Below are positions 24,501 through 34,618 of a DNA stretch of 64,000 nt, piece by piece. Source of the DNA: Polytrichum commune (taxonomy: Eukaryota > Streptophyta > Polytrichopsida > Polytrichales > Polytrichaceae); NCBI GenBank assembly GCA_950295325.1, contig OX485808.1, positions 16,264,527-16,328,526 on the forward strand, written 5' to 3'. The first letter of the stretch is position 1; each line of letters starts with the position of its first letter. The notes below the pieces were generated by a model that was given only the letters and a program-made list of their open reading frames with translations, had not been told where the DNA came from and ran no database searches. Made by a program: the position numbers and the translations under genes.

Positions 24501-27500
24501 ACACCCTCTCGGTTCCGAGAGGGTTGAGAAATGTGGAAATCTTAGGCTCGAGAGTAGAATGTGACTTGTGCATATTGAGCCAATATAGGTAGTTTTGATT
24601 TTCAGAACTCAAAAATATGGTCATTTTTTATTTTAGTGTTTTCCGAAATTTGGATTTGGGGTTCTCATGACTGGAGTCTGTTATGTGGTTATGAAGCCAA
24701 TATAGGTATTCTTGGTTTTCAAAACTTTAAAATATGGTCAGTCTAGTAGGACGGGACAACCTCTCGGTTCCGACCGGGTGGATAAATGTATATATTTGAG
24801 GCTCAATACTAGAATCTGATTTGTGCTTCTTGAGCCAATAAGGGAATTTCAAGTTTTGATACTAAGGTCATTTTGGTATTAGTGGGTGCCTAGATGTGGA
24901 ATTTGGGTTCTCAAGACTAGAATCTGATATGTGTATATTGAGCCCATATAGGTAATTCTGATTTTCAAAAGTTATGGTCATATAGATAATGGGCCCATTT
25001 AGGTAGTGTTCATTTTGAAAAGTTCAAAATATGGTTAGGTAGTTAGACTGGGACACCCTCTCGGTTCCGAGAGGATGGAGAGATGTGGAAATTAATGGCT
25101 CATGACTACAATCTGTTTGTGCTTATTTAGCCCATATAGGTAATTCTGATTTTCAAAATTTGAGAAAATGGTCATTATAGTAGGACCGGGACACCCTCTC
25201 GGTTCCGAGAGGGTGGAGAAATGTATGTTTTGAGGCTCAAGACTAGAATCTGATTTGTGCTTATTTAGCTAATAAGGGAATTTCAGATTTTGAGAATTTG
25301 TCACTGTGGTCATTTTGGGTGAGAACTTGAAAATATGGTCTGATTTCCCGGTCCAGTTTTCTAATGTGCATAAGTGATGCTAATATGTGGTGCTCATATG
25401 TGGATTTATTTGGCTCGTCACTAGAATCTGATATCAGGTTCTTCAGCTTATATGTTTATTTCTTGTTTGGAAATATAGAATGCTTGACTGGGACACCTTC
25501 TCGGTCTTTTTGTCATGTCTAAGGTTTTTTTTATGTGTCTAGAGTTTAAGTTCATGTTTGTAGGTTATTGAGTTGTTCTTTTCTTACTATTTTCCTTTTC
25601 TGTCATAGTTGGAGAAGGGGGTTGAGGCTGAGATTGCTTCATTTGAGAATGTGTGTTCCGTTGAAATCGATTGGAGTTCCACGGAAGATATTTTTCAACC
25701 GGGAGATTATGTTGAGCATTGGAGGCTGATTCTTTGGGACAAGGCATTTTTGGTTTATTTTGACGATAAGGGAGATCTAAAATTTGTCAAAGGCCTTGAT
25801 CTCATGGATTTTAGGGACGGCCCCATATCAATCAAACGCGTCGCTTACCGGTAATATTCTGAGTTTTCTTTGAGTACATGTTGTTTTTGTTTCATTTCCT
25901 TTTCCCCACCGTCTTTGTTTCTCATGTTCTTCATTTTTCAGGTTCATTCACCGTGAGCTCGTTGTGAAGAATGCATTGCCTTCTTCGTGCTTGCCAACTT
26001 TCCTTTTACATTGGGTCGATGTCAACTCCGATCTTTGTGTTTTTACGCCCAATCAAGTTGCCAAGTTTCCGCAGTCTCACTTGCAAGCTGGGGGATGGTA
26101 CTTGGATTGTTCTGGAGGATTTGTGCCTGTGGAAGAAAAACCTCTTCTTACTAGCCTTGTGCGTAGTGCTCCCGAGGTGAACATTGTCCCGGATGAGGAG
26201 CCCGACATCGTTGAGCTTCCTCCTCCACCGCCCAAGGCACCCAAGGCAAAGGGCAGAGGTAAGAATACCAGCACTCAATTAACTCGGTCCGCCTCAAAGA
26301 CCCCCGTTCAGCCACCCACCTTACTACAGAGTCCACCTAACACTCCCTCCGTTGCTCCATCAGCTGCCCCCTCTATCACTCCCTCCGCATGTCGGCCACC
26401 AACTGTTGCTACTCCTTCTCACAGTGGCACTTCTCTTCTCTCCTTGCCTCGCAAGAAGAAGGCCGCCCTCTTGGATACGAGTGCCACCTCTTCGGATTCA
26501 CCTACCACGCTTTCCCTCATCGGAAATGTGGACATGGTATAACTCATGCTCGATTGCGACCTTGCAAGAGGTCTCCTCCCGGCATATATGCGCATCCAAC
26601 AGTTCATTGCCAAGGTTTGTATGTTTTTTTATTGGCATTCATCAAATTCCTTTCCATTTGGTTTGCGTTTTTTTTTCCTTTTTCATTTTTTCTCATGGAT
26701 TTTTTATTGCAGGCCGGGGAAGGTCGTTCCCGTGTGAACACCTCCTCTACACATCACAAGGGACTGGATTTAGTCTTCGTGGACATTCCCGAAAATTTGC
26801 CGGTGCCCAACATCTCCACGGATGTTCCTGATTGGAACAAACTTCATGACTCTTACTATGACTGTCTTTTTGCTTTTGCAAAATCTAACCTCTATGATCA
26901 TGGCGTCCTTGTTATTGTCCATTGTGCGAGTGCAAGTGTTTCTAGGCTTATTTTCGATTGGGCTCACACATACGACTTCTACGTCGCCGAAGATTGGTTC
27001 GGTATGGCTGATTTGGACCTCCAATCTCCGGTGGACCCCTCTGGAGTGATAAGCAACTATCCCTCTCCTAGTCCATTTTTCTTTTTTCTTTTTTTTCATT
27101 TCACTTCTTCCGATTTTTATGGAATCGTTTTCATTTTTTCAGACTCGTAAATTCAGTATCAAGGTTCTTGTTCGTATTAACTCCGTTCTGAAAGTGCGAC
27201 CGGAGGCCGCCAAGGAGTATGGTTTCTACCTCCAGCGAGATGGATGGTTGAATGCTTTCACCGATGAGAAGAGCCAGACGATGCGCAGTGATAGGATACC
27301 TTGGAGAGGTGCTCGCGAGAAGCATCAAGTTTTCTTCTCTATCATTTTTGCTACTCTCACAGATAAGAATGATGTTGTTATGGACTGGCATTGTGGTGTA
27401 GGTGGTTCAATTACAGCGTGTCGCTCCATTGAGCGGCATATTGTGGCCCTTAAGAGTGACCCAGTGATTTTCAATGCGATCATGCTCCCCATGCGTGAAA

Positions 27501-27908
27501 ACCAACCTTCGCAACCCTCCCGCTCAAATGCCCCACCGTCCACCTCTATGTTTGATCCGCCTAAGAAGATGACCAAACGAGCATTCGGTTTTCTTTGTGC
27601 GTAAGTTTTCTTTCTATATTTTGTCATGTTTGCCTTCTAGTGATTTTCCCATCTTCGTGTGTCATCTTGTTTCTAATCTTATTGCTTTTTGGTTCAGAGC
27701 GCCAAGGGAGAACGCATGTATGAGTTCGAGTCCTTCCAAGACATTTGAGCTCCCTTGCTATGCGGCTGGGCTTGCCAATCTTTTGGCGGAAGCTCCGTCT
27801 CCACCTCCCAGTCGCATCCAACCTTTCAATAAACTAGTAGAGGAGTATTTAGACGTAGAGGCGGAGGAGGGCGAGGATAGTGATAGACATGGTAGTCCTA
27901 GTTCTTGA
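21571..27908 (+). pseudogene. ParB/Srx-like domain fused to a permuted DNA methyltransferase-like domain, 10 exons, frame broken
   Basis: Exons: ~21571-21789 (an in-frame ATG at 21715 is a possible start), 21894-22475, 22554-22749, 22831-23028, 23142-23360, 25609-25850, 25942-26614, 26713-27045, 27143-27600, 27698-27908, at GT-AG borders with matching phases. Exon 2 carries RPINDVDVSRLENEF and VWEGNHRLTAWW, like ParB box motifs. Exons 8-9 carry DLVFVDIPENLP where a beta-class DNA aminomethyltransferase has motif IV (DPPY), then YDHGVLVIVH, then EKHQVFF and VVMDWHCGVGGSITACRS like motif I (DPFxGxGT). That order is the permuted beta-class arrangement. A proline/serine-rich linker lies at ~26200-26450. 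Two defects: an ATGC tandem duplication near 22261-22268 shifts the frame, and TAA at 26540-26542 lies in frame. It could still be functional if other alleles lack these. Function is unknown; the call is by motif. Confidence 0.68.
23405..25515. repeat. 139-bp palindromic satellite inside the large intron (array 2)
   Basis: The same satellite as at 19020-21500 fills the 2.25-kb intron between exons 5 and 6 of the ParB-methyltransferase gene. Cores lie at 23423, 23562, 23701, ~23836 (left half only), 23949, 24088 (CTCGTTTCC), 24227, 24365 (GGAAACG), 24504, ~24760, 25056, 25194 and a remnant near 25497. The first units keep the 139-bp spacing. Later units are more diverged, with cores kept better than flanks. 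A splice acceptor at 25606-25608 closes the intron. Confidence 0.9.
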
Positions 27909-30480
27909 CTACACCTCGGACCTCCATTTTGTTTGTATTGATTTTACTTTATAAGTTTATTTCTTGAACTTTTATGTGGCTTTTGCAAACCTTATTCAAT
28001 CCCTCATTGAAGTTCGTTAGTGTTTGATTTCAATTCTCTAGATAGGTTCGGGTGGACAGGTTGAGTATACTTTGAAGGTTGTCTTCTTTAGTTGTACTTG
28101 AGAGATGGTAAGGTTGTGAGTGACTTTGAATGGTTTGAATGTTTGTGTTCAACTTTAACTCTTGGCCACATTCCATACCGCTTTAATGTTTGTGTTAAGC
28201 TTCAATTGATAACGTAAGCCCTAATTTAATATAAACGTATTCGAAACCTAGACTATAAGATGTTTGATAACAAACACTATCTTCCACGCCTATAGGTTCG
28301 GTTGGTTCACCGAACAAAGTTCGGTTCTTATTTACACGGGAATGGGGTGCCTTTCCGACAAATTGAAGACAAACTATCACTAAAATCCACGGAAATAGGC
28401 ACGACTTCTCCTATAATTACCCAACAAATTTGAAAATCTCCGCTCTCCAATCTCCGCTCTCCGCTCTCCGCTCTCTGAGCTATGCTCACATACTTCAATT
28501 TCCCATCCTTGTGCCATCCCTATCATCCATTATCATTTTGGACAAAAAGTGAACAGTGCTTGCATCCAACTTTCCACACAAAATTACCACATCTGAATTT
28601 TTTGTCTAAGAGCAATCTGGTATTAGCGAGTCCTAGCAACCACATTCAAGCATGGACGGTAAACCCTAAATTCCAACCCTAAACCATGTAAATGAAACCC
28701 TATACTTCACCAGTGTTGGACTGGTATAACCTTTGCATGATACAACACGAGTATATGTAATGAGGAATTCACATTTTTTTAAACTAGGGTACAGTTATGC
28801 GACGATATATTTGATTTGGATACCATTTGGGTTTGTATACCATCCAAAGACCTTCGTACCAAGGCAAAACTACCCTACTATCTATATGGTATTCGGATTG
28901 TATTGACCCAAATAATGACTCGGGTATACAAAGATTATCTCATCTTGTGATACCCACCAAGTATCAATATCTAATTCAATTATAATTTTGATACCGGTTT
29001 GGTAGGTCCTTTGATACTGTTGTTCAAATTCTATATTGATAACACGCATTCACCTACATACCTGTCCAACACTAGTTTAAAACCTAGAGCATTCTTCTAT
29101 GTACACAGTCAAAAACAAGAGACAAACACATTAAGGAAATCCACACAAATTCAAAGGAGTCATCGACAGATTAATACCTGTAAGATTGGCTCCAATATCT
29201 GCCAACAATATCCACAACTGGCCAGGTGAGAAAAGACTGCAAAATTCACATGTGTATAGACAATGCGTTTACGTGAGACAACAAATCTGTTACTATTTAC
29301 ACTACAAGAAACTCTAATTTATGATGAATGTCCAATATTATGCATAACTAAGGAGTCATGCAAACTCAATTGCTTTGTATACACCAGCACTGAAACCATG
29401 ACTTTAAAGTGGCACAAGACTGTATAAGAGCCCATGTTCATTTATCCTCAGACCTATGAGCTTGAGTTGCAGCATAATGCCTTTGCGAAACGCCACTTGG
29501 ATTTTGGAACACTTTGCGGACACCGAAGAGATTTAGAAACCGACAAGATTGCACCACCGATCAAAGCAGGAGACGAATTCCTGCCACACCACATCCAGAC
29601 CAATTTATGAAGTCCCAATTGCACTAATACGGGTGCGCTAGGACTCTGTTGGGGCCATCTCCAAATTTAAATCAAAGTCCTCCAATGAAGACTAGAAAAG
29701 CTAAACCAGCACACATATTGCACCTCGTAATGTCACAACATTTTGGTAACTTCTTTCGGATTGAGGTTTAAAATCCTCCAGCGGAAATAGAATATGGAGA
29801 AAAACAACCTAGTTGCGCATTGAACTTAAGTAGAACTGGATATCTTCAACTTCGACTCTTGATCTTGGTGCAAACTTCCGCATTTATAAAGTGTAGTAAA
29901 AATAAAAACAGATGCCAACATCATAAAACTCAGTTTAGCAACGTGTTATCAACTCTTGAATACAACATCCAATGAGTACAAGTGTGCAAGATGCACCTCA
30001 GAATGGAACCTAAGTTGTAGCTCTACGGTGCGTTGGGTTGGGCCCAGACACGGAAAAAACACCAAAAACACAACCTTTCACCACTCCAAAGGATCACCTT
30101 AATTTAATGATGTCGGTGTGATTTTCTCTCACGGCTTTCATTCAAACGAGAGATTTGATCTGACAAATTTTGATCTGACAAATTTTGATCAAACAAGTTC
30201 AATAAAGGACAGCATTCTTTGGCTGACAAAATATTCAAACAAAAATTCAGATCGCAAAAATTAAAAATGCCCTTTAAACTCTCAATGTGCATTCAACTAA
30301 ATTGACGATTTGAAGGAAAAAATAGATCAACAGGGACTTGAAAACACCAAAGCGCGATGCGCATAACTCAGCCCAAGCAATTCCATTTTCATGTACCACC
30401 CTTCAACTCAAACTCTTGATTCCAATGTGAGAATTTCCAAAGATTATACAAATGTACAAAGTCTAAAGCAGAATGCCTGA
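27909..30480. other. Non-coding interval
   Basis: No gene was recognised over 2.5 kb of AT-rich DNA. Small features: a CTCTCCG-type short tandem repeat at 28438-28480, and an 18-bp direct repeat (GATCTGACAAATTTT) at 30155-30190. Confidence 0.5.
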
Positions 30481-30767
30481 GGTACTATTATAACCCACCT
30501 GTTCTCACCCTCGATGATGCTAGCTTGGATCTTGTGGTGCCGGATATGCTGCTGCTGAACAAACACCACCATAATGAGTCACTTCTTAGTGATGCGGAAG
30601 CCTTACAGCAGGCCAACTTCGCTAATATTCAAAATATTGCACCATATGACATCTCTGCCAATACACCTCAAGGGGCTTACCCTCTACACAAACTTATTAT
30701 TTCCGAAGAATGGGAGCATTTGGATGTGCATGAACTTAAGTTGGCAGCTAAAAAGGCGAAAGAGTAG
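30481..30767 (+). pseudogene. RNA polymerase I subunit A49-like exon or fragment
   Basis: The open frame reads YNPPVLTLDDASLDLVVPDM, then IAPYDISANTPQGAYPLHKLI and EEWEHLDVHELKLAAKKAKE, before TAG at 30765-30767. The P-Y-D-x-x-A-x-T-P-x-x-A-Y-P-L-x-K-I/L-I...EW pattern resembles the linker region of RNA polymerase I subunit A49 (RPA49/PAF53) in plants. No other A49 exon (N-terminal dimerisation or C-terminal tandem winged helix) was identified nearby. It is therefore probably a gene fragment or a lone exon of a gene I could not assemble. The start is unknown; an upstream splice acceptor is possible near 30470. Confidence 0.42.
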
Positions 30768-32888
30768 GATGCCCTACGTCACAAGAAGACTTATCATTCA
30801 AAAGACACTAACAACTGCAGATGTTTAGTCTAACCTACAAGAATGAGACTACAAATCCTAATTCCTGATGCTACTGGATTTCAATTTGGACAAGAATAAA
30901 ATAAAACGTAAAAAACAGCTCAAACCCAAATTTGGGTGAAGAAGTGGATTGTGCATAAAGAAAAGATGGTCACCTAAGCATGGAAAGGCAGCAGCCGAGG
31001 AAGCCAAGCGAGCAGCAGTTGTAAAGTTGTTCTCTGATGCGATGTGGATGTGAATGTTGCTCCAGTCTTCTTTGCAGATGCTCTTGCTGGTGTAATCGAT
31101 TACCACTACATTGGCCCCAACACGAATCCAAAGCTCTAGTCAAATCTGTCTACAAATACACATTCTCTTACAAGAGGACACTAACATATCACATAGACAT
31201 CAAGTAATCAGAGGTCATCAGAATAAATCCATCGACTCCTCAAAATGAAGTGGCCTTCAAGAATACAGCACATTGCATCATTCTGTGGCATCCACTAGGC
31301 TCCTGCAAGCACCCACCCTCACATGTTTCCCACTTTCTGTGAAATTTGACAATTTCCCCAGGACCCCACACCTGCAACCCTAAAGTCGTCCAGCGAAGAG
31401 AAGTTGTCCAGATTTTGCAAAAACTGGAGAACATGTTCAGAGCTAACAGACTGCTGTTGCACTCAAATTGCAACACGCTGTTCACATCAGTAGGCTCGCC
31501 AAGACGCCACCTTTCAATCACTGCAGACGTGGACAAAAGGGTGATGAGTCGATCAAAGGCACTCTCTTCATAGGACTGAAAACCCTGGATCTCCTGGTTA
31601 CGCTGATTTCGTAGTGTAAACAAATTTAGTATCACCTGCACTCATTTCCCACACTGAATGGAATAATCAGTGTATTACCCGCAAGAGAAGGGCCGATCAA
31701 TGTTATGAACCAAAATTAGCAAGGGTTCAAATTCTACGTAACCATGATCACAGATACAAAATATTAAGCAAACTATTTGTGATGAGAGGAGCACATGTGT
31801 ATTTAAGAACGGATTCAATGTAAAGAAATCCTCACTGGGCTGCAAATCTTAAGACACATCGAAACAATGATGTCACAAGCGTCAATCTGATGAAATCCTG
31901 GAAATGGGTCAGTTGTGTTTGTCTATGCAAGTGAGTGTGCAGTAATCCGAAGAAGTCGAACAACATTGGAACAAAAATATCTACGCCGTACGTGAATTTT
32001 GGCAGCCATCAGAAAGGCCTGCAGCTTCATGACATAAGCCCTTCGGCTCCAGGAACCTGTAGTGTTGCCTCCACAACGATAGTAGAACAGCTGAATGAAT
32101 GAGCTTTGAAGACACCAAGAAAATAAATTGATCTGTAGGGAAGGCCAATCTAGATCTGTTCACAGTCAAGGACTCTGCATCGACATCCCAGTATTCAAAT
32201 CAAGATGGTAAGCACAATTGGCCCAGCTACAAATTAGTCCAAAGGACATCACCGCATTTCTATGACGATCTCTGGCTACGAAAAGCTTGACTAAGGTTTT
32301 AGACACTGCAAATAAGTAGAGCATTTGTCAAATCTTCTGTCATGACTTAAAAGCCGCAGAAATTTGGAGAGACAACGTCCAGAAGAGGATGACTGTATAA
32401 GTAGACACTTTTAAGTGAACGACCTGAACGATCAATAGCTTTCTTTCAGGACACAAAAGGTGACCCACCAGGATGTACGTTTGACTCTGTCACTCATTAA
32501 AGGGAAGCAATAGACAGACAATGGTCGGCATGTAAATGAAGATATGCAAGCCCGCTTCGGAGGTGATGCGAGAAGATATGGGAAGTTCCCAGCAACGAAG
32601 ACACTTCACATCCTTAACATCAGCAGATCCAACACGGAAGGAGGATCACAACACGGAATCTTCGTTCTAATGACCTTCTAGCTCTTCATACGAAATGCCA
32701 GACACAAAGATCGTATTACAGATTAGGAAGACTGGTAGTGAGTTCCCTGACGGGATGGCGATGGCGATCACGGGATGGCGATGGCGTCGGCACGGAGCAC
32801 ATCAACATACGCGGCAAGGAATAAGAAGCGAACCAGTAGGCTCACCGAGATTTCCACGCAATCTGCAACTTAAGCGGGAGATTTCAAG
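30768..32888. other. Non-coding interval
   Basis: No gene was recognised. A minus-strand open frame at 31240-31641 (133 codons, Cys/Trp-containing) has no recognisable motif. It could be an exon, but I cannot support it. Confidence 0.45.
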
Positions 32889-33040
32889 CCTCGCCTCTAA
32901 GGGCGGGACAGTGAGGGACCTGCGCCTCACTGCCCGCCCAGGCAGGCTGCCCGCCCTCTCCTCTAACCCCGCGCTTCCCCCACTCCCCACTGCCCGCCTC
33001 CATACCGGGGAGATGCCCGCATAGATACCTGCCCAGCTCT
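32889..33040 (-). repeat. GC-rich inverted repeat, copy A
   Basis: Roughly the reverse complement of 37439-37572, starting CCTCGCCTCTAAGG and ending GATACCTGCCCAGCTC, with a gap of about 15 bases between copies. A third short copy in the same orientation lies at 36885-36950. The high GC content contrasts with the AT-rich surroundings. The 33061-34618 protease exons begin about 20 bp after it. Together the copies bracket a 4.7-kb segment of gene fragments, so they may be ends of a transposable element. Confidence 0.75.
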
Positions 33041-33060
33041 TCGTTCGCCGATATCCGCAG

Positions 33061-34618
33061 GCAATTTCAGTAGCGTTCGTGCAGCTTCTGGAACTGGCTG
33101 GAACATATTGGCTCATACAATCCACACTAGCACCATATGGTGATGAAGTACCCGACTTCGCGAGCTTCAAGTGCAATAAAATTTGGAAGGACAGCGGTTG
33201 GTTACCTGCATCAGTGGTTGGCTTGTTACTTCTTGTGCTTGCAGTGGGTGCAACAGCGAGCTTAACTCAGGATGTTTCTTTTTCTGAGGTACATTAAACC
33301 TTATACCCTAAATCCTAAAATCTGCAATGTTCCTTTGACCCCATAGCATTCTTAAGCATGTGCAAGGACATTCTCTTTCTCTTCTAGCTTCAAGAATAAA
33401 TCCAAGAATAAAGGTAATGATTACATGCATGACTGCCAAGCATTGTTAAGTGGTAAGCTCTTGTTAGTGTACACCTCCTTCATTATTACCGATCTATCTT
33501 TGGATGAGGCCTTCACTTATGTAAATAAACTAAAATATCTTGCCAAAAAGAATCTCACCAAGTGTATACTCTCCAAGATGATTATCAAGGGAGACCACCC
33601 ACTGCACCACTCAAGAATGCTATGACGGTGCATAATCTCGCTTAGGGTTTGATGTGTGCTCTGTCAATGTAATGTCAATGTAATGTCCATGTACTTCCAA
33701 CTCCACAGAGTAATCTGGCTGGCGTATCAGTGAGTGGAAGATACCATTCTACTAGCAAATCTTAATGATGATTAATGTCGATGACAAATTTGCGCATCAG
33801 AATTTGTGCACACGGGGGATCAAAAGTCACTCTGAATTCCATGATTCATAAAGTGGTCATGTAGGAGGGAGACTCACCATTTCAAGGCTCACCTATACAT
33901 TCAAACAAGCATGTGTTGTGTTTAAAACTTGGCCTATCAGACACCTACCTGTTGGATAGGTAATGGAAGTGGTTAGAAAATAAGATTTTATTCCTCCAAT
34001 TAGGAAGTGGTCCCAAAGTGGTTCCACTCCTTCAACTGCCAACATCAAGATCCATGAATGAATGTGGATGTCTACTCTGAGGTTGTACAACTATGCATAG
34101 AATGGCCTCATCACTTTTGATATACCTACACAAGATCAGAGTCTAACCATTTTTTTTGTATGCTTAATAAAGTTCACTTCAAAACCCTAAAGTCACCATA
34201 TAACACAATGATACCTTATGTACGAATAACATGTTTGTTGCTTCTGTAATGCGCGTGCTCGCAGGTTGGCAACAACGAGACTTCTGCTTCTTCATTGGCA
34301 AACATACTCACCAGCACACCTCTTGCTCAATTGGCCATGTATGTGACGTACTGTGGCATTACTCCGTATTTAGAAGAATATGTGTACAAGGGATTTTTGT
34401 TGTCGTTTTTGTCAAAGTATATGAGATGGCCATTTGCAGTTGTGGTGAGTGCCCTTGTATTTTCTGGCAGCCATTTCTCGTTGCAAGGTTTTCTGCCACT
34501 ATTTTTGGTAAGTTGTTGCTTAGGAACGGTATATACGTGGACCGGAAACTTAGCTACATCATTTGTAATTCACAGTTTATACAATACAGTTGTGCTCTCA
34601 AAGGCCTTCACATCTTAA
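33061..34618 (+). CDS. CPBP/CAAX-type intramembrane protease, C-terminal two exons
   Basis: Exon ~33061-33288 encodes FVQLLELAGTYWLIQ and a hydrophobic helix (ASVVGLLLLVLAVGA). It ends GAG|GT and joins in phase 0 to exon 34265-34618 (after GCAG). The second exon has the family signature: glutamate motif LEEYVYKGFLLS, FSGSH, and FVIHSLYNT, among hydrophobic helices. The family comprises multi-pass metalloproteases; plant members sit largely in chloroplast membranes. The usual EExxxR motif reads EEYVYK here, so lysine replaces arginine. N-terminal exons (transit peptide and first helices) were not found, and a GC-rich repeat lies directly upstream. It is either the 3' end of a gene whose start I missed or a captured fragment. 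Confidence 0.72.

Noticed and set aside
19020-25515. CRISPR-like array (repeated palindrome with spacers)
   Set aside because: The spacers are themselves homologous, the period is 139 bp, and the DNA is plant nuclear; this is a satellite.
32889-33040. CpG island or promoter of the CPBP protease gene
   Set aside because: The GC-rich block is a repeat with inverted copies at 36885 and 37439, so a mobile-element end explains it better.
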